From Cristatella mucedo (lineage: Eukaryota; Bryozoa; Phylactolaemata; Cristatellidae): a stretch of 64,000 nucleotides of DNA. The DNA lies in assembly GCA_009760855.2 (NCBI GenBank), contig WPIO01000022.1, positions 1,578,501-1,642,500 on the forward strand. Reading direction: 5' to 3'. Under the pieces are notes generated by a model. That model searched no databases and had not been told where the DNA came from. It saw only the letters and a program-made list of their open reading frames with translations. Every line of letters begins with the position of its first letter. The first letter of the stretch is position 1. The position numbers and the translations under genes were made by a program. Positions 1 through 10,689 of the stretch are shown here, one piece after another.

Positions 1-3
1 AAG

Positions 4-52
<49 letters not shown>
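4..52. repeat. (CT)n microsatellite at the window edge
   Basis: About 24 uninterrupted CT units. The flank that follows (TTGGCTCTTTATCC) shows no gene. Confidence 0.97.
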
Positions 53-54
<2 letters not shown>

Positions 55-269
55 CTCTTTATCCGCGGACCCATCTCAGCCTTGCTCCTTGTATCCGACT
101 CGCTCAATCCTAGTAGCATCGCGGCGTCATGCATCATCATTGATCATCATCGATGCAGCCTGCATAGCGAAAAATATATCTTGGATAGTGGCCACTGCCT
201 CCCGGCAGCTTAACGATGATTCGATCAATCTATAATAGCTTTGGGGAAACCTAGTTTCATCCGCAACGT

Positions 270-570
270 TGAAGACTTCGCCCTTGAGATTGGCTCAAAT
301 GGTGAACCTCCTATGATGTCAGCCCGTAATCTGGGAGTGCTATTCCAAAATGACTTCCTAACGGAAGAAAAGCTGTCAAGACAGCCTACTTTCAGCTGGG
401 AAATATGAGAAATGTGGACAAAATCAGTGCTTTCTTAATATTATTACAACATCCAAACTAGTTTATACGTTTGTTAAATTGAGTGTAGGTTACTACAATT
501 ACCTCTTATTCAGGAATCACCTTAACTATCTGCCATTGGCGAAAATTTTAGCAACTCGTCTCGTTTGCCG
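270..570 (+). mobile_element. Old CR1/L2-group LINE fragment (C-terminal part)
   Basis: Plus-strand translation around 318-355 reads SARNLGVLFQNDF. Around 450-570, in a shifted frame, it reads TTSKLVYTFVKLSVGYYNYL and ATRLVCR. These match the conserved block after the reverse transcriptase of CR1/L2-group LINEs ([12 protein letters not shown], then [15 protein letters not shown], then ARLVCR). The frame is broken by stops and shifts, so this is an old dead copy. It looks more diverged than the two LINE families that dominate the window and may be a third family. Confidence 0.65.
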
Positions 571-604
571 TTAATGGTCTGCTATAACTGCTATATATAA
601 AAAA

Positions 605-737
605 TAAAGTTCGTTTTTATAGTTCCCTAAGAGAAATTAATCTCTATTCAGACGATTTACATATGCCATGGCGCTCAAGCCCACGACCTTGGTGAGACCT
701 TAGTCGGGGTGAGCAGCTTAACCACTGGGCCAAACAG
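605..737 (-). mobile_element. SINE-A copy
   Basis: Read on the minus strand it runs from GTTTGGCCCAGTGGTTAAG (box A-like) through a GGGCTTGAGCGCC box B-like block to a tail with AATAGAGATTAATTTCTCTT. The layout matches the other SINE-A copies. The tail ends in an A/T-rich run. Confidence 0.85.
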
Positions 738-1044
738 GCGTGGCAAATTACACCACTTTTGTCTGAGGTTCACGGATTCCTGGTCAAAAACTGAATTGAC
801 GTCAAAAGGGTCTTGGTACCCGGGTAATGAACGGTGCGTTGATGACCTTGGCATCGAATCTGCGTACCGCAAGCTCTTTCATTCAACAATGTGTAAGCGA
901 CGCGGTGTGCGGCAGTGCCAAGGTGTGGGCCCAGTTTTCCGCGAAGTATAGCCACCGTGCTGCCGTTCAGCTCGGTAACGCTCAGCCCCCGGTGGATGCA
1001 GGCGCACTACCTGCTCTTTTTTAATATCGATATTCTCAAATAAA

Positions 1045-1195
1045 ATATATTTAAGCTGATTTAACAGCAGCTTCTTTTTTACAGCAGCAAAAGAGCCTTT
1101 ACGGCTATCACCACCGCTTGCAGTTGGCAACAAAGGATCGCCCATAATAGGGTTCGAACCCATGACGAAGAGCGAGCACCTTACCACATGGGCTT
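1045..1195 (-). mobile_element. SINE-B copy
   Basis: The minus strand reads CATGTGGTAAGGTGCTCGC, then GGGTTCGAACCC (a textbook tRNA box B), GGCGATCC, GTGGTGATAGCCGTAAAGGC and finally AGCTGCTGTTAAATCAGC. These blocks occur in the same order in four other places in the window. It is a tRNA-derived retroposon, not a live tRNA gene, because no acceptor stem closes around it. Confidence 0.85.
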
Positions 1196-1907
1196 TTACG
1201 TCATTCTTTCTGTTTCCCAGTTTCTCTGTGTCTCTATCTTTCTATCTCTCTCTCGCTCGCTCTCTCTAATTTTTTTATCATCTATTCTAGCTATGCAAAA
1301 TGGCCGCCGCACCGATCGCTTTAATCTTACTTTACAGCTGCGCTCCACGTTAGTCTTTACCTATACATCTGCAGTCTTAAATTATTAGCAACGTGAATTG
1401 TTTGAAGCTAAAAGCGACGCGTTTAAATCTTATAATTAACGTAAACCACCGAAACTTACTTGATCAGCTTTAGGTCAAGTAAAGAATTAAAAAGGAAAGC
1501 GCATTCTTAGACTACTTATTCTGTATTCTCTTGGCGCTTTTAAAATAAATCTTAAATTGTTTTATTTCAAGCAATTTACCCCATTCCTCGCAGCGAACGA
1601 GTTTATTTCGCCATTCTAAAGCTTACTTTCGAAATTACTTGCGTTTAATGTCGAATTCCCGAAAAGTCGCGTGGTTACGATTTTTCGCATCTATTGCCAC
1701 CATTTGTGTCAGATGACAAGACATTTAGCGACACGCGGCGCTGCCAGAGGCGCCCGCAATCACCATGAGATTAGACTCGCTAATGTACAATGTAAATGTT
1801 ATTGAGTACAGCTGTAATTTCTGGCTTCTTCACAAAACGAAGCACAGGATATGCGCCTTAAAGACACTCTGTATCTTCGACCGGTCGTTGTGACGACAGT
1901 TGGTAAG

Positions 1908-1939
1908 GCGTGCAGTGGAGCTTCTGCTCCACTGCACGC
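1908..1939. repeat. Perfect 14-bp hairpin, 4-nt loop
   Basis: GCGTGCAGTGGAGC is followed by TTCT and then by its exact reverse complement. No gene abuts it. It is one of several perfect short-loop foldbacks in the window. Confidence 0.95.
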
Positions 1940-1999
1940 TCTTTAAGCGGCAGTATGCAGTTATGCTAAAAACTGACCGGTCCGCCCAGTGTGCTGCAA

Positions 2000-2690
2000 A
2001 GTAGCTTTATAGGATTTCCGGCACTATCGACTCTTTTTGTGCAGAATCCTGTCAGCGATCGTTCCCGTTAAAACCGCTCATAATCCGCCTCCGCGCCTCG
2101 GTGCGGAGTGCACCGCAGCAATAGCGGCACGTTCGCCTTCGGTCTGTCGGCGAGCTTCTGAGCAGCAGAGGCACAGAGGCGTAGCAAGAAGTGGGTAGTG
2201 GGGGGGAGTGGGGGCAGACGTCCCAGGGTGCCAAGGCCAAGAAGGCACCAAAAGCTCAATGGATTTTGAATATTAAAAATTTATTTTTTATGTGGGAATA
2301 CCAATCTTGATTTCAAGCAAGTCCTCGTTCAATGGACTTGACTATTGTTGGCTGAGCTAGCTAAGCAAGTTTACAGGCTTAGACCAAACTGTAGCGCGAC
2401 GCTCTGGCGGCACACACGCGACGACGCAGAAACACCGAGAGGTCTTTAACCACTGCGTATTCGGCGGGCGCTTGAAGCGCGACAAGCACACGACCTTTCA
2501 CCTCTCCGTCCTCGTTCCAGACGCCCTCCCCGTCCGCTCGACCCCATCCTTTCTGCCAAAGGCGGGCTGCTTCGCGCCAAGGGCACTGCCAACCTGCAGC
2601 AAAGCGTCAAGGGCGAGCCAGCGTGCCGTGGCGGAGCACCGATACATTATTAGACCGCACAAGCTAGACTTACTTCACTAGCTGTGCTAT
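2000..2690. other. No gene recognised
   Basis: Moderately GC-rich stretch with short chance frames on both strands. I see no conserved motif, splice structure or repeat family member here. Confidence 0.5.
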
Positions 2691-3728
2691 GACAACGCAG
2701 CAGTCATTTCTGGCCAATTTTTAGGTGTCCGAGGGAGAATACTGTCCAGAAATGAGAAGGCAATTTTTTTTAAACCGAAATAACCACTGCCTGAACCTGG
2801 CATAACTTCATGCTGCAAGTCAAGATTCTGTTGTCATTATCTTTTTTGAAACGACAGAGAGCACTTGCTTATTCCTTTTAAGATCAGCTCTGAGGTGGAA
2901 AGAACGGAAGAAAGTCTTAGCTATCACTGTCAGACGTGACTCGGCAACAAGGTGGAGTGCGAGATTGGAGGCTGTGTAGGCTGTCAATTGTGGACTGAAC
3001 AGCATTGCTAGTCTTTTGTGGAAACTGTCTGAGGAAACAAGTGGAAGACTTGAAACAAGGGGTGACGTTGGCAGTCTCCTACACTGTATTTTGAACTTCA
3101 ACTTTTTGGCTTTGTTGTCATTTTAGCACAGCATCTAAAGGAAGATTGACCGCGTTCAGAAAATACTGCAAGATCAAAAATGAACTTCAAAGACGACTCT
3201 TGCGACCTCCACTCTCTCGATATTGAGTTCTCAAGACTTAAAGAAAGCCTGTGCCACGATTAAATAGTAAAGGCCAAAGGGAGATGTGAATTGTGGGGAG
3301 TTGCAGTTGAACAAAGAATCAGCAAAAGGACACAGATACCTGGAGAGCTCGCTCAAGGTGTTTGTCTCACGGCAGAGAAGGAGGAAAATTCCATAATCTT
3401 GAAGGACACCACAGATTGTCTCCGACAAGAAACTACGACTAGGTTTTATCGGCTCAAAGATCCTGATGCCAAATTTGGTTTCTTGTTGGATGTTGAGAAG
3501 CCTTTGAAGACACTTGACGAGGCCAAACTGCACCAGCAATGTCTAGATCTTGGAGGCTTCTATTATTTAGACGCTGCTGAAACAGAGCTTTACAACAAAA
3601 TATGTTACTTCAAAATGCTTCTTCTTGCCTCACGTCACGACTCCGCACTAAAGACACTACTTGAAATCATCTCTTTCATTGTCAGTTATGGAGAAGATGT
3701 GTTCCTAATTTTGAGAGTTACCTGGTAA
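2690..3728 (+). pseudogene. Decayed hAT-type transposase (zinc-finger MYM / DUF4371-like)
   Basis: The plus strand shows, in order: a Thr-Arg-Trp-Ser-Ala-Arg block (RRDSATRWSARLEAV, about 2932-2976), GDVGSLLHCILNFNFLALL (about 3064-3120), IDRVQKILQDQ (about 3148-3178), MNFKDDSCDLHSLDIEFSRL (about 3180-3238), a long segment with DPDAKFGFLLDV and ETELYNKICYFKMLL, and SFIVSYGEDVFLILR near 3670-3715. This series is the known order of the hAT dimerisation-side region in zinc-finger MYM / DUF4371 transposase-like proteins. Stop codons interrupt the frame near 2977, 3124, 3136 and 3259, and one base appears to be missing near 3180. The open stretch 3291-3728 is the longest piece left. A GTAAGT follows at 3727, but I see no partner exon. 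It is most likely a dead transposon copy rather than a domesticated gene. Confidence 0.75.
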
Positions 3729-3884
3729 GTTCTTTTCACCATAGCAGGAGGTCACTTTTTACCTCGTCCTGAAGTTCATATCCCAATTAAAGAATACCAC
3801 TAGTCCTCTAGATGTTATTCCCAGTGTCCTGCTACTATGTAGCGTAGATCTGCTGCTGCAAGGCAAAACTAACATCATTTATGT

Positions 3885-4360
3885 CATTTCTTTTAGGTCA
3901 TGTCCCAGCACCTTTCAAAAATGCTATAGTCAGGCCACTACTCAAGAAAGCAACAATAAAACCAAAATAAATTGAACAACTTCCACCCAGTCTCCCTTCT
4001 ACTGTTCCAATCAAAATCATTGAAACAATTCATGGAAGACCAGCCGAACCCATACAGTGAAACCTCGCGTCTAGCTAATAAGTTCCAGTCTGGTTTTAGA
4101 GATAACCCCTCCACAGAGTCAGCATTGCAACGGGTGTGCCTCCTTAGTAATGCAGACTCGGATAGAGTCTCTCTGTTTTTTTTTCTTAATTTTTCGGCCC
4201 CGTCTGATACTATCGATCACCGAGTTCTTCTCCAGCGCTTCTCATATCGCCTGGGTATCACTAGTACTGCACTGAAATGGTTTAAGTCCTTTCGCAGTGG
4301 TAGACTCCAGAGTACTACTGATGTGAACCGAAACGATCATCCGAGAAACCCCTGAAGAAT
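3885..4360 (+). mobile_element. LINE-2fam reverse transcriptase fragment
   Basis: Translation reads HVPAPFKNAIVRPLLKKATI, then NNFHPVSLLLFQSKSLKQF, FQSGFRDNPSTESAL, FSAPSDTIDHRVLLQRFSYR and LGITSTALKWFKSFRSGRL. This is the palm/fingers start of a CR1/L2-group reverse transcriptase (motifs equivalent to VPxxFKxAxVxPLLKK, FQSGFRxxHSTETAL and [11 protein letters not shown]). LGITxTALxWF matches the LINE-2fam copy at 35.5 kb. The catalytic YADD part is absent and the frame shifts once near 3970, so this is a truncated dead copy. Confidence 0.8.
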
Positions 4361-5284
4361 GAAGTACCTCAAAGTGAGTTATGAGAGAAATCTATCAGCA
4401 TCTAACTGTTTAGTCCTTTTAGGATTCTGATATTAAGGCAACAATAGCTCCGAGAACTTTCGCCTAACTATTAACTTCGATCCGTGCGAAGGACTTAAAT
4501 TGTCTACCAAATTTCTGTCTAGTTTCCGTTTTTCTCCTTGCCATCGCTGACGGCTGACAAGTCTTTCGTAGGAGTGGATTCGGAAAAGAGACAACAGCGA
4601 GCGGAATCATGTCAGCGTAGTGAGAAAGACGACAACATAGGAAGCAACTCAGCGTCCCACTGGTGAAACTCAACGGAAACGCCATTTTCGACAAAGCGGA
4701 AAATGTGGTAGCTTATCACTAAGCTTCATAAGGGGTTAAGCCCCTTAAATAAATTCTGTTTAACTCTGGAACCATCCAAAATAAGCTAAAGTTGCAGTTG
4801 GGATTGGGCGCGAGACCGCTCGCTGTGCTGCTGCGTTGCGGCAGCAGGCCGCACTGCGAGCCATTCCTGAGGAGGGGTAGGCGTCTTGATGTCCGCAACT
4901 TGTATTTGCAAATTTTGACTCTTGCTGTGGATTTTTGACTGAATAGCGGTGCGTTATAAATGCAAATGCTCATTTCCGTGAGGTTGGTGCAATCATATTT
5001 AAGGAGTCAGCTAGTTTATTGGCTGACGAAGTACTTTACGAGAATCGGACACTAAATTACAAATGCCCGGTCAAATACAATTCAACCTCCATTATCAACA
5101 GCAAGATGCAAAATGGCTTCCGATTTGCTGGACATTTGCCTTTGCTTGCTCTGCTTTCGTCTGCTCATGCAGAAGCAATCAGCGTGACGAACAGTAAGGT
5201 TTTTCACTGACTCAATCACTGACTCACTCACGTGGTTGGACTCAACTACCGGAAAGTCCAATGCACGAAGTCAATGTCGCTAGT
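4361..5284. other. No gene recognised
   Basis: Short chance frames only. A small perfect inverted repeat (AAGGGGTTAAGCCCCTT) lies near 4730. Confidence 0.5.
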
Positions 5285-6515
5285 ACTCGTACTTATCAGA
5301 TCGTGTTCAATCCGTGTCGTCTGGGGGCCAGGTCTCAGTCGCCAGACCACCCATGTTAGAGTCCCACAAGGGCCTCCACACGTCCTCGATCGAGTGTTGT
5401 CATTCATTTACATTGAACCGCTGGGAAAAGTGATTCTGGCCAAAAGATTCGACTTTCACTTTTTTGTGGACGGTATTCAGCTGTATCTGTCGTTTAACCC
5501 ATCAGAATCTGCTGCCGCGACTAATAAACCGAATGATTGCCTTGCAGATATTTGATTCTGTACGTTGGCCAATTTCCTTAAACTAAATGACAATAAAGTG
5601 GAACTGCTTCTCTTTGGACTCTGCAAGAGTGTGGCTGGAACACAAAACTTTGCTCTTTTAGTAGGTGCTGCTACTGTGCGACTGTCGCCGCGTGGTCGGA
5701 ATGTAGGTGTCGTCTTTGACAGCTGCCTAAATTTTTAATTTCCTTAAGAAGACTGCCTCCACAGCTAGCGATCGCATCCGATCCTTATCTAAGATTAGGG
5801 ACAATATACCACGGTGGCTTTTTAGAAATTTATCTAGCATCCTGGCTCTGTCATGGCTTGATTATCGCAATTATATTTTGTCTGGGCTACCGGAAAAAGA
5901 CACTAGGTCATAGCCGCTGTAATGAAACACTTCACGGTTAGTTATACAATCCAAGAGGTTTGACAAGTGTCTTCTTAGCAGAAAGAGTTTCTATGGCTTC
6001 CGGTTGGTTAACTGACAGTACAGCATTTTTACACTGATCCACAAGGCCTGCCACCACTTGGCACTTTCATACCTAGCTGAACCTCTGCCCCAGCTTCAGC
6101 CTCTTCGTGCCCTCAGATTCTCTATGGACAATAAATGAGGTGTTTCATTCCTCCGCTTAAAGACCGTTGGCGACAGAAGCTTTTGCTCTGCAGGACCTAG
6201 ACTGTAAAACTCACTTCCACAATTCTTACGCAACGACAACTACTCTCCTGCTGCCGACTGTAGCACATTCATTCCAGTTGTCTTGAGCTGGTACGCCCAT
6301 TCCACTGCCTACCTAAACTGCTCTAATGACTCAACTGTGCTTCTCACTTTCGCTTTGTTGCTTGAGATGAAGTCTGCTGGCTACTGAATGAGTACCGAAA
6401 GACATGTAGGCTTTGAGTTCGCTATAGAAAACTCTCGTATGTAACACTCACTAGCTTCTATGGCTAGGTGGAGTTACAGACGGATATAAATTACATTACA
6501 TTACATTACATTACC
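5285..6515 (+). mobile_element. LINE-1fam copy, 5'-truncated, with (ATTAC)n tail
   Basis: The copy starts inside the reverse transcriptase, at the block equivalent to [14 protein letters not shown]. It continues through PLGKVI, FHFFVDG (degenerate YADD region), [14 protein letters not shown] and the post-RT block, then through the 3' UTR ending in GGAGTTACAGACGG and four to five ATTAC units at 6490-6515. Several stops and a frameshift after position 5555 show it is inactive. Its 3' end faces the 3' end of the next copy, about 50 bp away. Confidence 0.88.
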
Positions 6516-6564
6516 TTCCTCGCAGTACTTCTAAGCAATTCGAGCAGATTCAGGTAGCCAAATT

Positions 6565-7085
6565 ACTCTACTTGTATCTCCGTCTGTAATTCCACAAAGT
6601 CATAAAGACCATGTGGGTGTTACGTAGAAGAGTTTTGTATAGCGAACTCACAGCCTAAGCGGATTTTGGTACGCATTCGGTAGCAAAAAGACTTCGTCTC
6701 ACGCAACAAAGAGAAAGTCGGAAGCATAGCAGAGTCAGGAGAGCAGTAGAGCTAGTGAGTAGCATGGAAGTAGCAGCTCAGGACCGCTGAAAAGGATGTG
6801 CCATAGTCGGCAGTAGGAGATTAGTTGTCGTTGCGTAAGAATTGTGGAAGCGAGTTCCACAGTCTAGGACTTGCAGAGCTAAAGCTTCTGTCGCCAATGG
6901 TCTTTAAGCGGAGGAATGGGACAGCTAATTTATTGTCCACACAGGACCTGAGGGCGTGAACAGGCTGAAACTGATGCAGCAGTTCAGCTAGTTACGAAGG
7001 AGCCAAGCCGTGGCAGGCCTTGTGGATCGGCGTAAGAACTTTGCTTTGTATCCGTTGCTCAACCGGCAACCATCCAAGCTCTATC
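6565..7085 (-). mobile_element. LINE-1fam 3' fragment, tail-to-tail with its neighbour
   Basis: This is the reverse complement of the 3' UTR and last coding part of LINE-1fam: TATCTCCGTCTGTAATTCC at the tail, then the ACCGAATGCGTACC-type block and up to LGWLPVEQRI-equivalent codons near 7080. Strong similarity to 5.9-6.5 kb in opposite orientation makes the pair a large inverted repeat. Confidence 0.88.
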
Positions 7086-7336
7086 GGTTCACTTCAGTTA
7101 CTAGGCACCGCTATCATTCCAAAAATCCCTGGATGGCATCCGTGTGTCTCGTCTGAATTTACGAGCCAGTGCAGACAAGATTTGCAGCTCGAAACAGCGT
7201 GTGCAAATTCGAAGGCAGTCGCCATTTTTTCAACAGTGAATGCATAAGCAATCGTTTTGCCCATCGCCTTAGCTGCATTCTTTGTTTTAAATTAAGATAA
7301 GAAGAAGCCAGCCGAAACGCACGACCAATCTGTCTG

Positions 7337-7400
7337 AAAATCAATCAATCTGATCAATCTGGATCCGATCAATCTAAAAATCCGATCAATCTGAAAATAT
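7337..7400. repeat. Short tandem repeat, GATCAATCT-based
   Basis: Four to five imperfect units of roughly 10-20 bp built on GATCAATCTGAAAATCC. Confidence 0.8.
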
Positions 7401-7699
7401 GGTCTCCGGACTAACGCGTTTACCCGTTACCTGACTTTGGGTTTGCGAGTAAACCCGAGATTCATTGTCAAATGTCAATCTTCGATTTACCGAATCGGCG
7501 AGTTGTACCGGCAGTGAGGGCTCCGCTAATCAGCCCACGTACGCAGCTAAAGAACGGACCACTAACTACACCATGTACGTCTTTATTTTTCAACAGTCTG
7601 TTAATCCCACGCACAGAGCGCATGCAAATTTACACACCCGTATCCACTACCCACTGCGTCTACCCTTGCGTCGCGGCGACTGGAAGGTGCTCGCTCACT

Positions 7700-9760
7700 A
7701 AGCTATTCACTCAGCCTGAGCCCCCCAAATGCACATGGTGGCTTCGTCATCCTGCTGCCGCGGCATATTGAGGGTCCACTTTGGTTCGCATGCGCCCGCC
7801 CGCCCTGGACGCTCTGCGAGCCAGCCCCGTCGCGCTAAGCAGCGCGACGCAACTTACCGCCGCTCGAATCACCCGCACTCACGACAGTGTACGCCGCTAT
7901 GCGGACCGTTTGAGAGCTCCAGCGCAAGTCCGATGGGCGAGCCGACACCTTCGAATCTGAGCGGCGGCCGACCGGCGCGCCCCTCGCTCGGGCGCCGACG
8001 ATTCCCCTCTCGGGGCCCTTAATAAGTAATCAGTGCTGCCGCCGCTGCGTCGTCCCAGACGCTCTGCCGGCTCGCCGCTGCGGCTGGGGGCGCCCGCGAC
8101 GCCAAGAATCGTGGCCAATCGTCTTCCACTGGCGACTCGTCGAATGGGAGCGAGCATATAATAGCATAGACAATAGCCATATAATATAATATAATTAACA
8201 TAATATAACAGCATGGAATAGCCGAGGGTTCTTCTGCATAGCGCTCGGTGGCGACCGCTCAGGCCGCTATGTACGCTCGCTAGGACGCTCGTTAGTTTAC
8301 CTCTCGGCTGGTCGAGGCGGGCGAGTCGAGCGAGGGCGGAGCAGCGCGCGGCTCGCGCGCGCAGGCGGCCGAGAAAGAATGTAGCGACGCCGAGCCTCAT
8401 CACTCCTGCCGCGAGAGCTTGCGGTCGGCGAAAGCTCGCGACAGACAAAACGCCACCCGAGTACCGCTAGCCAAAGCAGCCGTCCCGACCTTGAGTGCGT
8501 GCGATCGAGGGCAATCGTCGGACGCTTGCCCTCGATCGAGTCAACGAAAACGGCCGAGAACTTCGAACTCACCTGTGGCGGCGGCCAAGCAAGCAAGTGT
8601 GTGCGGAAGCGACCCGACGGGCAGCAATCGCCTGCCCCGACACACCCTTTCCGGAACCCGGCGGGATCTGGAAGAAAGCCGTGGACCGCCGGCCCCCCTC
8701 GTCCAGTAAGTCCGTCATCTCAGCCGCCCGGAGCCGGAGCGAATGCAGGCGTGCGATCGCCGGAAGAGTTGGAATGTCGCCTCGAAAGCCGCGCATGGCG
8801 CAGACGTTCGACGCTCGGTTCCCAAGGAAGGTGAAGGCAGTGGCTTAACCGGATTTGACAAGTTTTCACGTCGGCGCACGCGCGAAATGGAGCGGGAGCT
8901 GCTTACGCCGGCCGAGGCAGAGATTCATTGCATGCGTACGATGCCTGCCGCCAAAGGATGGTCTCGCTTGCTGGCATCGAGCGATTCGCGTGCGGCTGTG
9001 CGGCTGAGCGAGCCCGGATAGGACGACGACTCAGATTCGTCAGGAAGTGCAGTCCTTAACGGAAAACACTTCACACTGCATGCAGGCTGCAACGCTGCTG
9101 CGGCGGCTACGAGGTCTCGAGAAGAGCTGGAGTCGGGTGGGGCGGGAGACGAGCGAACACAGCCTCGCCGGTTCGGTGCCAGGGTCAAGGACTCGCAGCA
9201 GACTGAAAGCCGATCCTTCTTACCCGCCGACCGCCACGTCCACCAAACATCCAACGCGAATCGATAAACAAACGCACGCACGCTTGCTTCAATAAAAAAA
9301 AACAGAAAGCGAGCACGCTCGAGCCCTGGACCTCTCCGACCAGGGCTCGAGCGTGCAGGCGCGAACGCATTTGGCCGGCGCTTGTGAGCTGCGCCTGCCG
9401 AGCTACGCCATATGCGATTCTCGACGCCGCCGCTGCCCCTGCGAATCCGGATATAACTGCTCCAAGCCAGCATGATATCGCTAGCTCTTCCCTCTCCGAT
9501 TCCCCGATGCTTTTAAGCACACGTGCTGATTTCGTCGGTATCCGTTTACATATTCTATGGGTTTCGCCTCGGCAGGCCCACGTAGCAGGAAACTCTCCCA
9601 CACACGAAGCCACAAAGCTACATCCGTGTACTGTGTGCAGAGACGATCTCAGGTTAGCTCTAGGACAAGCTTTGTTGCCGTCCGAAACCAGCTCTCGAGT
9701 GCTGGTGGAAGCATGCCTCAGCCAACACATACGGAGACACTGCGTTAGGCTAACTAATCG
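7700..9760. other. CpG-rich block, function unknown
   Basis: Base composition changes sharply here: many CG dinucleotides and overlapping open frames on both strands, the longest 7897-8448 (minus) and 9185-9730 (minus). High GC alone leaves long open frames, and none of the translations resembles a family I know. A TATA-like AT-rich patch lies at 8155-8200, and AATAAA occurs at 9290. The block could be a promoter/first-exon region of an unseen gene, or an old GC-rich repeat. I cannot choose between these from sequence alone. Confidence 0.4.
9313..9356. repeat. Perfect 17-bp hairpin, 10-nt loop
   Basis: GCACGCTCGAGCCCTGG is followed by a 10-nt loop and then by its exact reverse complement. 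It lies just downstream of an AATAAAAAAAAACAG stretch, inside the CpG-rich block. Confidence 0.95.
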
Positions 9761-10566
9761 CAGTCTGCCTGCTTAGCGCGTAGAGTAGCTCGCAAGATTA
9801 CCTCGGGCTGCAAAAGGTTTTGAAGCAAACAACTCCTTCGCGTGCATTATACCTAGAAAGACGCCAAAAGAGAGGGGATAGCACGAGCAAGGGTGGTGAA
9901 CTCGGAAGCCGCCACAGCCCGAATGCTATTTTGAACAGTTCCTAAAAGCTATGCAGCGAAATGTGGTTACACTGCCTCAAGTCTCGGGTGGACGAGCTGC
10001 AGCTTGCTTTTGGGCGAACTCGCTTGCCCGGGGTAATCTTGAACGAAAGTCCTTTCCAAAAACACAGCTTTCTTAATGGTGCTAGTCCATGCAGATGCCC
10101 ACGGATACTGAAGGTGAATATTTAACGTCCTAAAGCACAGCTTTCAAGCTTTAGAAGCTGCCCGGGTTCACAGAACGCAGTGAGAAGCGAACCTAATGGC
10201 GCATTTGCACTTGAGATTGCGATTTACCGTGCTCATCATTGAAAATGTCTCCCAAACATGATCTTACCTGCTTTATATTCACTTGGACAGTCTGTGGGGT
10301 AAAACTGGCCACATTCACCACATCGCTTAGCCGAGCCCACGCATATCGTCAGACTTTAATATGCAGCCAAGAAATAAGTGATTGCGTATCGGATGAGGTA
10401 ATCCAATTCAGTTGCTTTTGCGACATGCCAATCTAATAAATTTAGCATGAACATAAGTGCGCCAAGTTGTCTGGCATGCAGGAGCACGACGATCGCGGTA
10501 TTGCAGCCACAAAGTTCAAATGCCAGTGACGTAACCGCAGGATAAGCCGTGCAGACATCGCGACAC
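9761..10566. other. No gene recognised
   Basis: Only short frames; no repeat family member that I can assign. Confidence 0.5.
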
Positions 10567-10682
10567 AAAAAGTATGGAGCTACCTATGATTCGAAAAAAG
10601 TATGGGGCTACCTATGAGTCGACAAAAAGTATGGGGCTACCTATGAGTTGACAAAAAGTATGGAGCTACCTATGAGTCGACA
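10567..10682. repeat. Minisatellite, about 29-bp unit, four copies
   Basis: Unit AAAAAGTATGGGGCTACCTA plus TGAGTCGAC, repeated four times with a few substitutions. The first unit is the most diverged. No spacer sequences, so not a CRISPR-like array. Confidence 0.95.
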
Positions 10683-10689
10683 AGATGGG

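Noticed and set aside
7897-8448. 183-codon minus-strand frame in the CpG-rich block
   Set aside because: Arg/Ala/Ser-rich translation typical of GC-rich noncoding DNA, with competing frames on both strands and no family resemblance.
9185-9730. 181-codon minus-strand frame
   Set aside because: Same reasons as above, and it crosses the perfect 17-bp hairpin.
10567-10682. Possible CRISPR-like array
   Set aside because: Plain tandem minisatellite without spacers.
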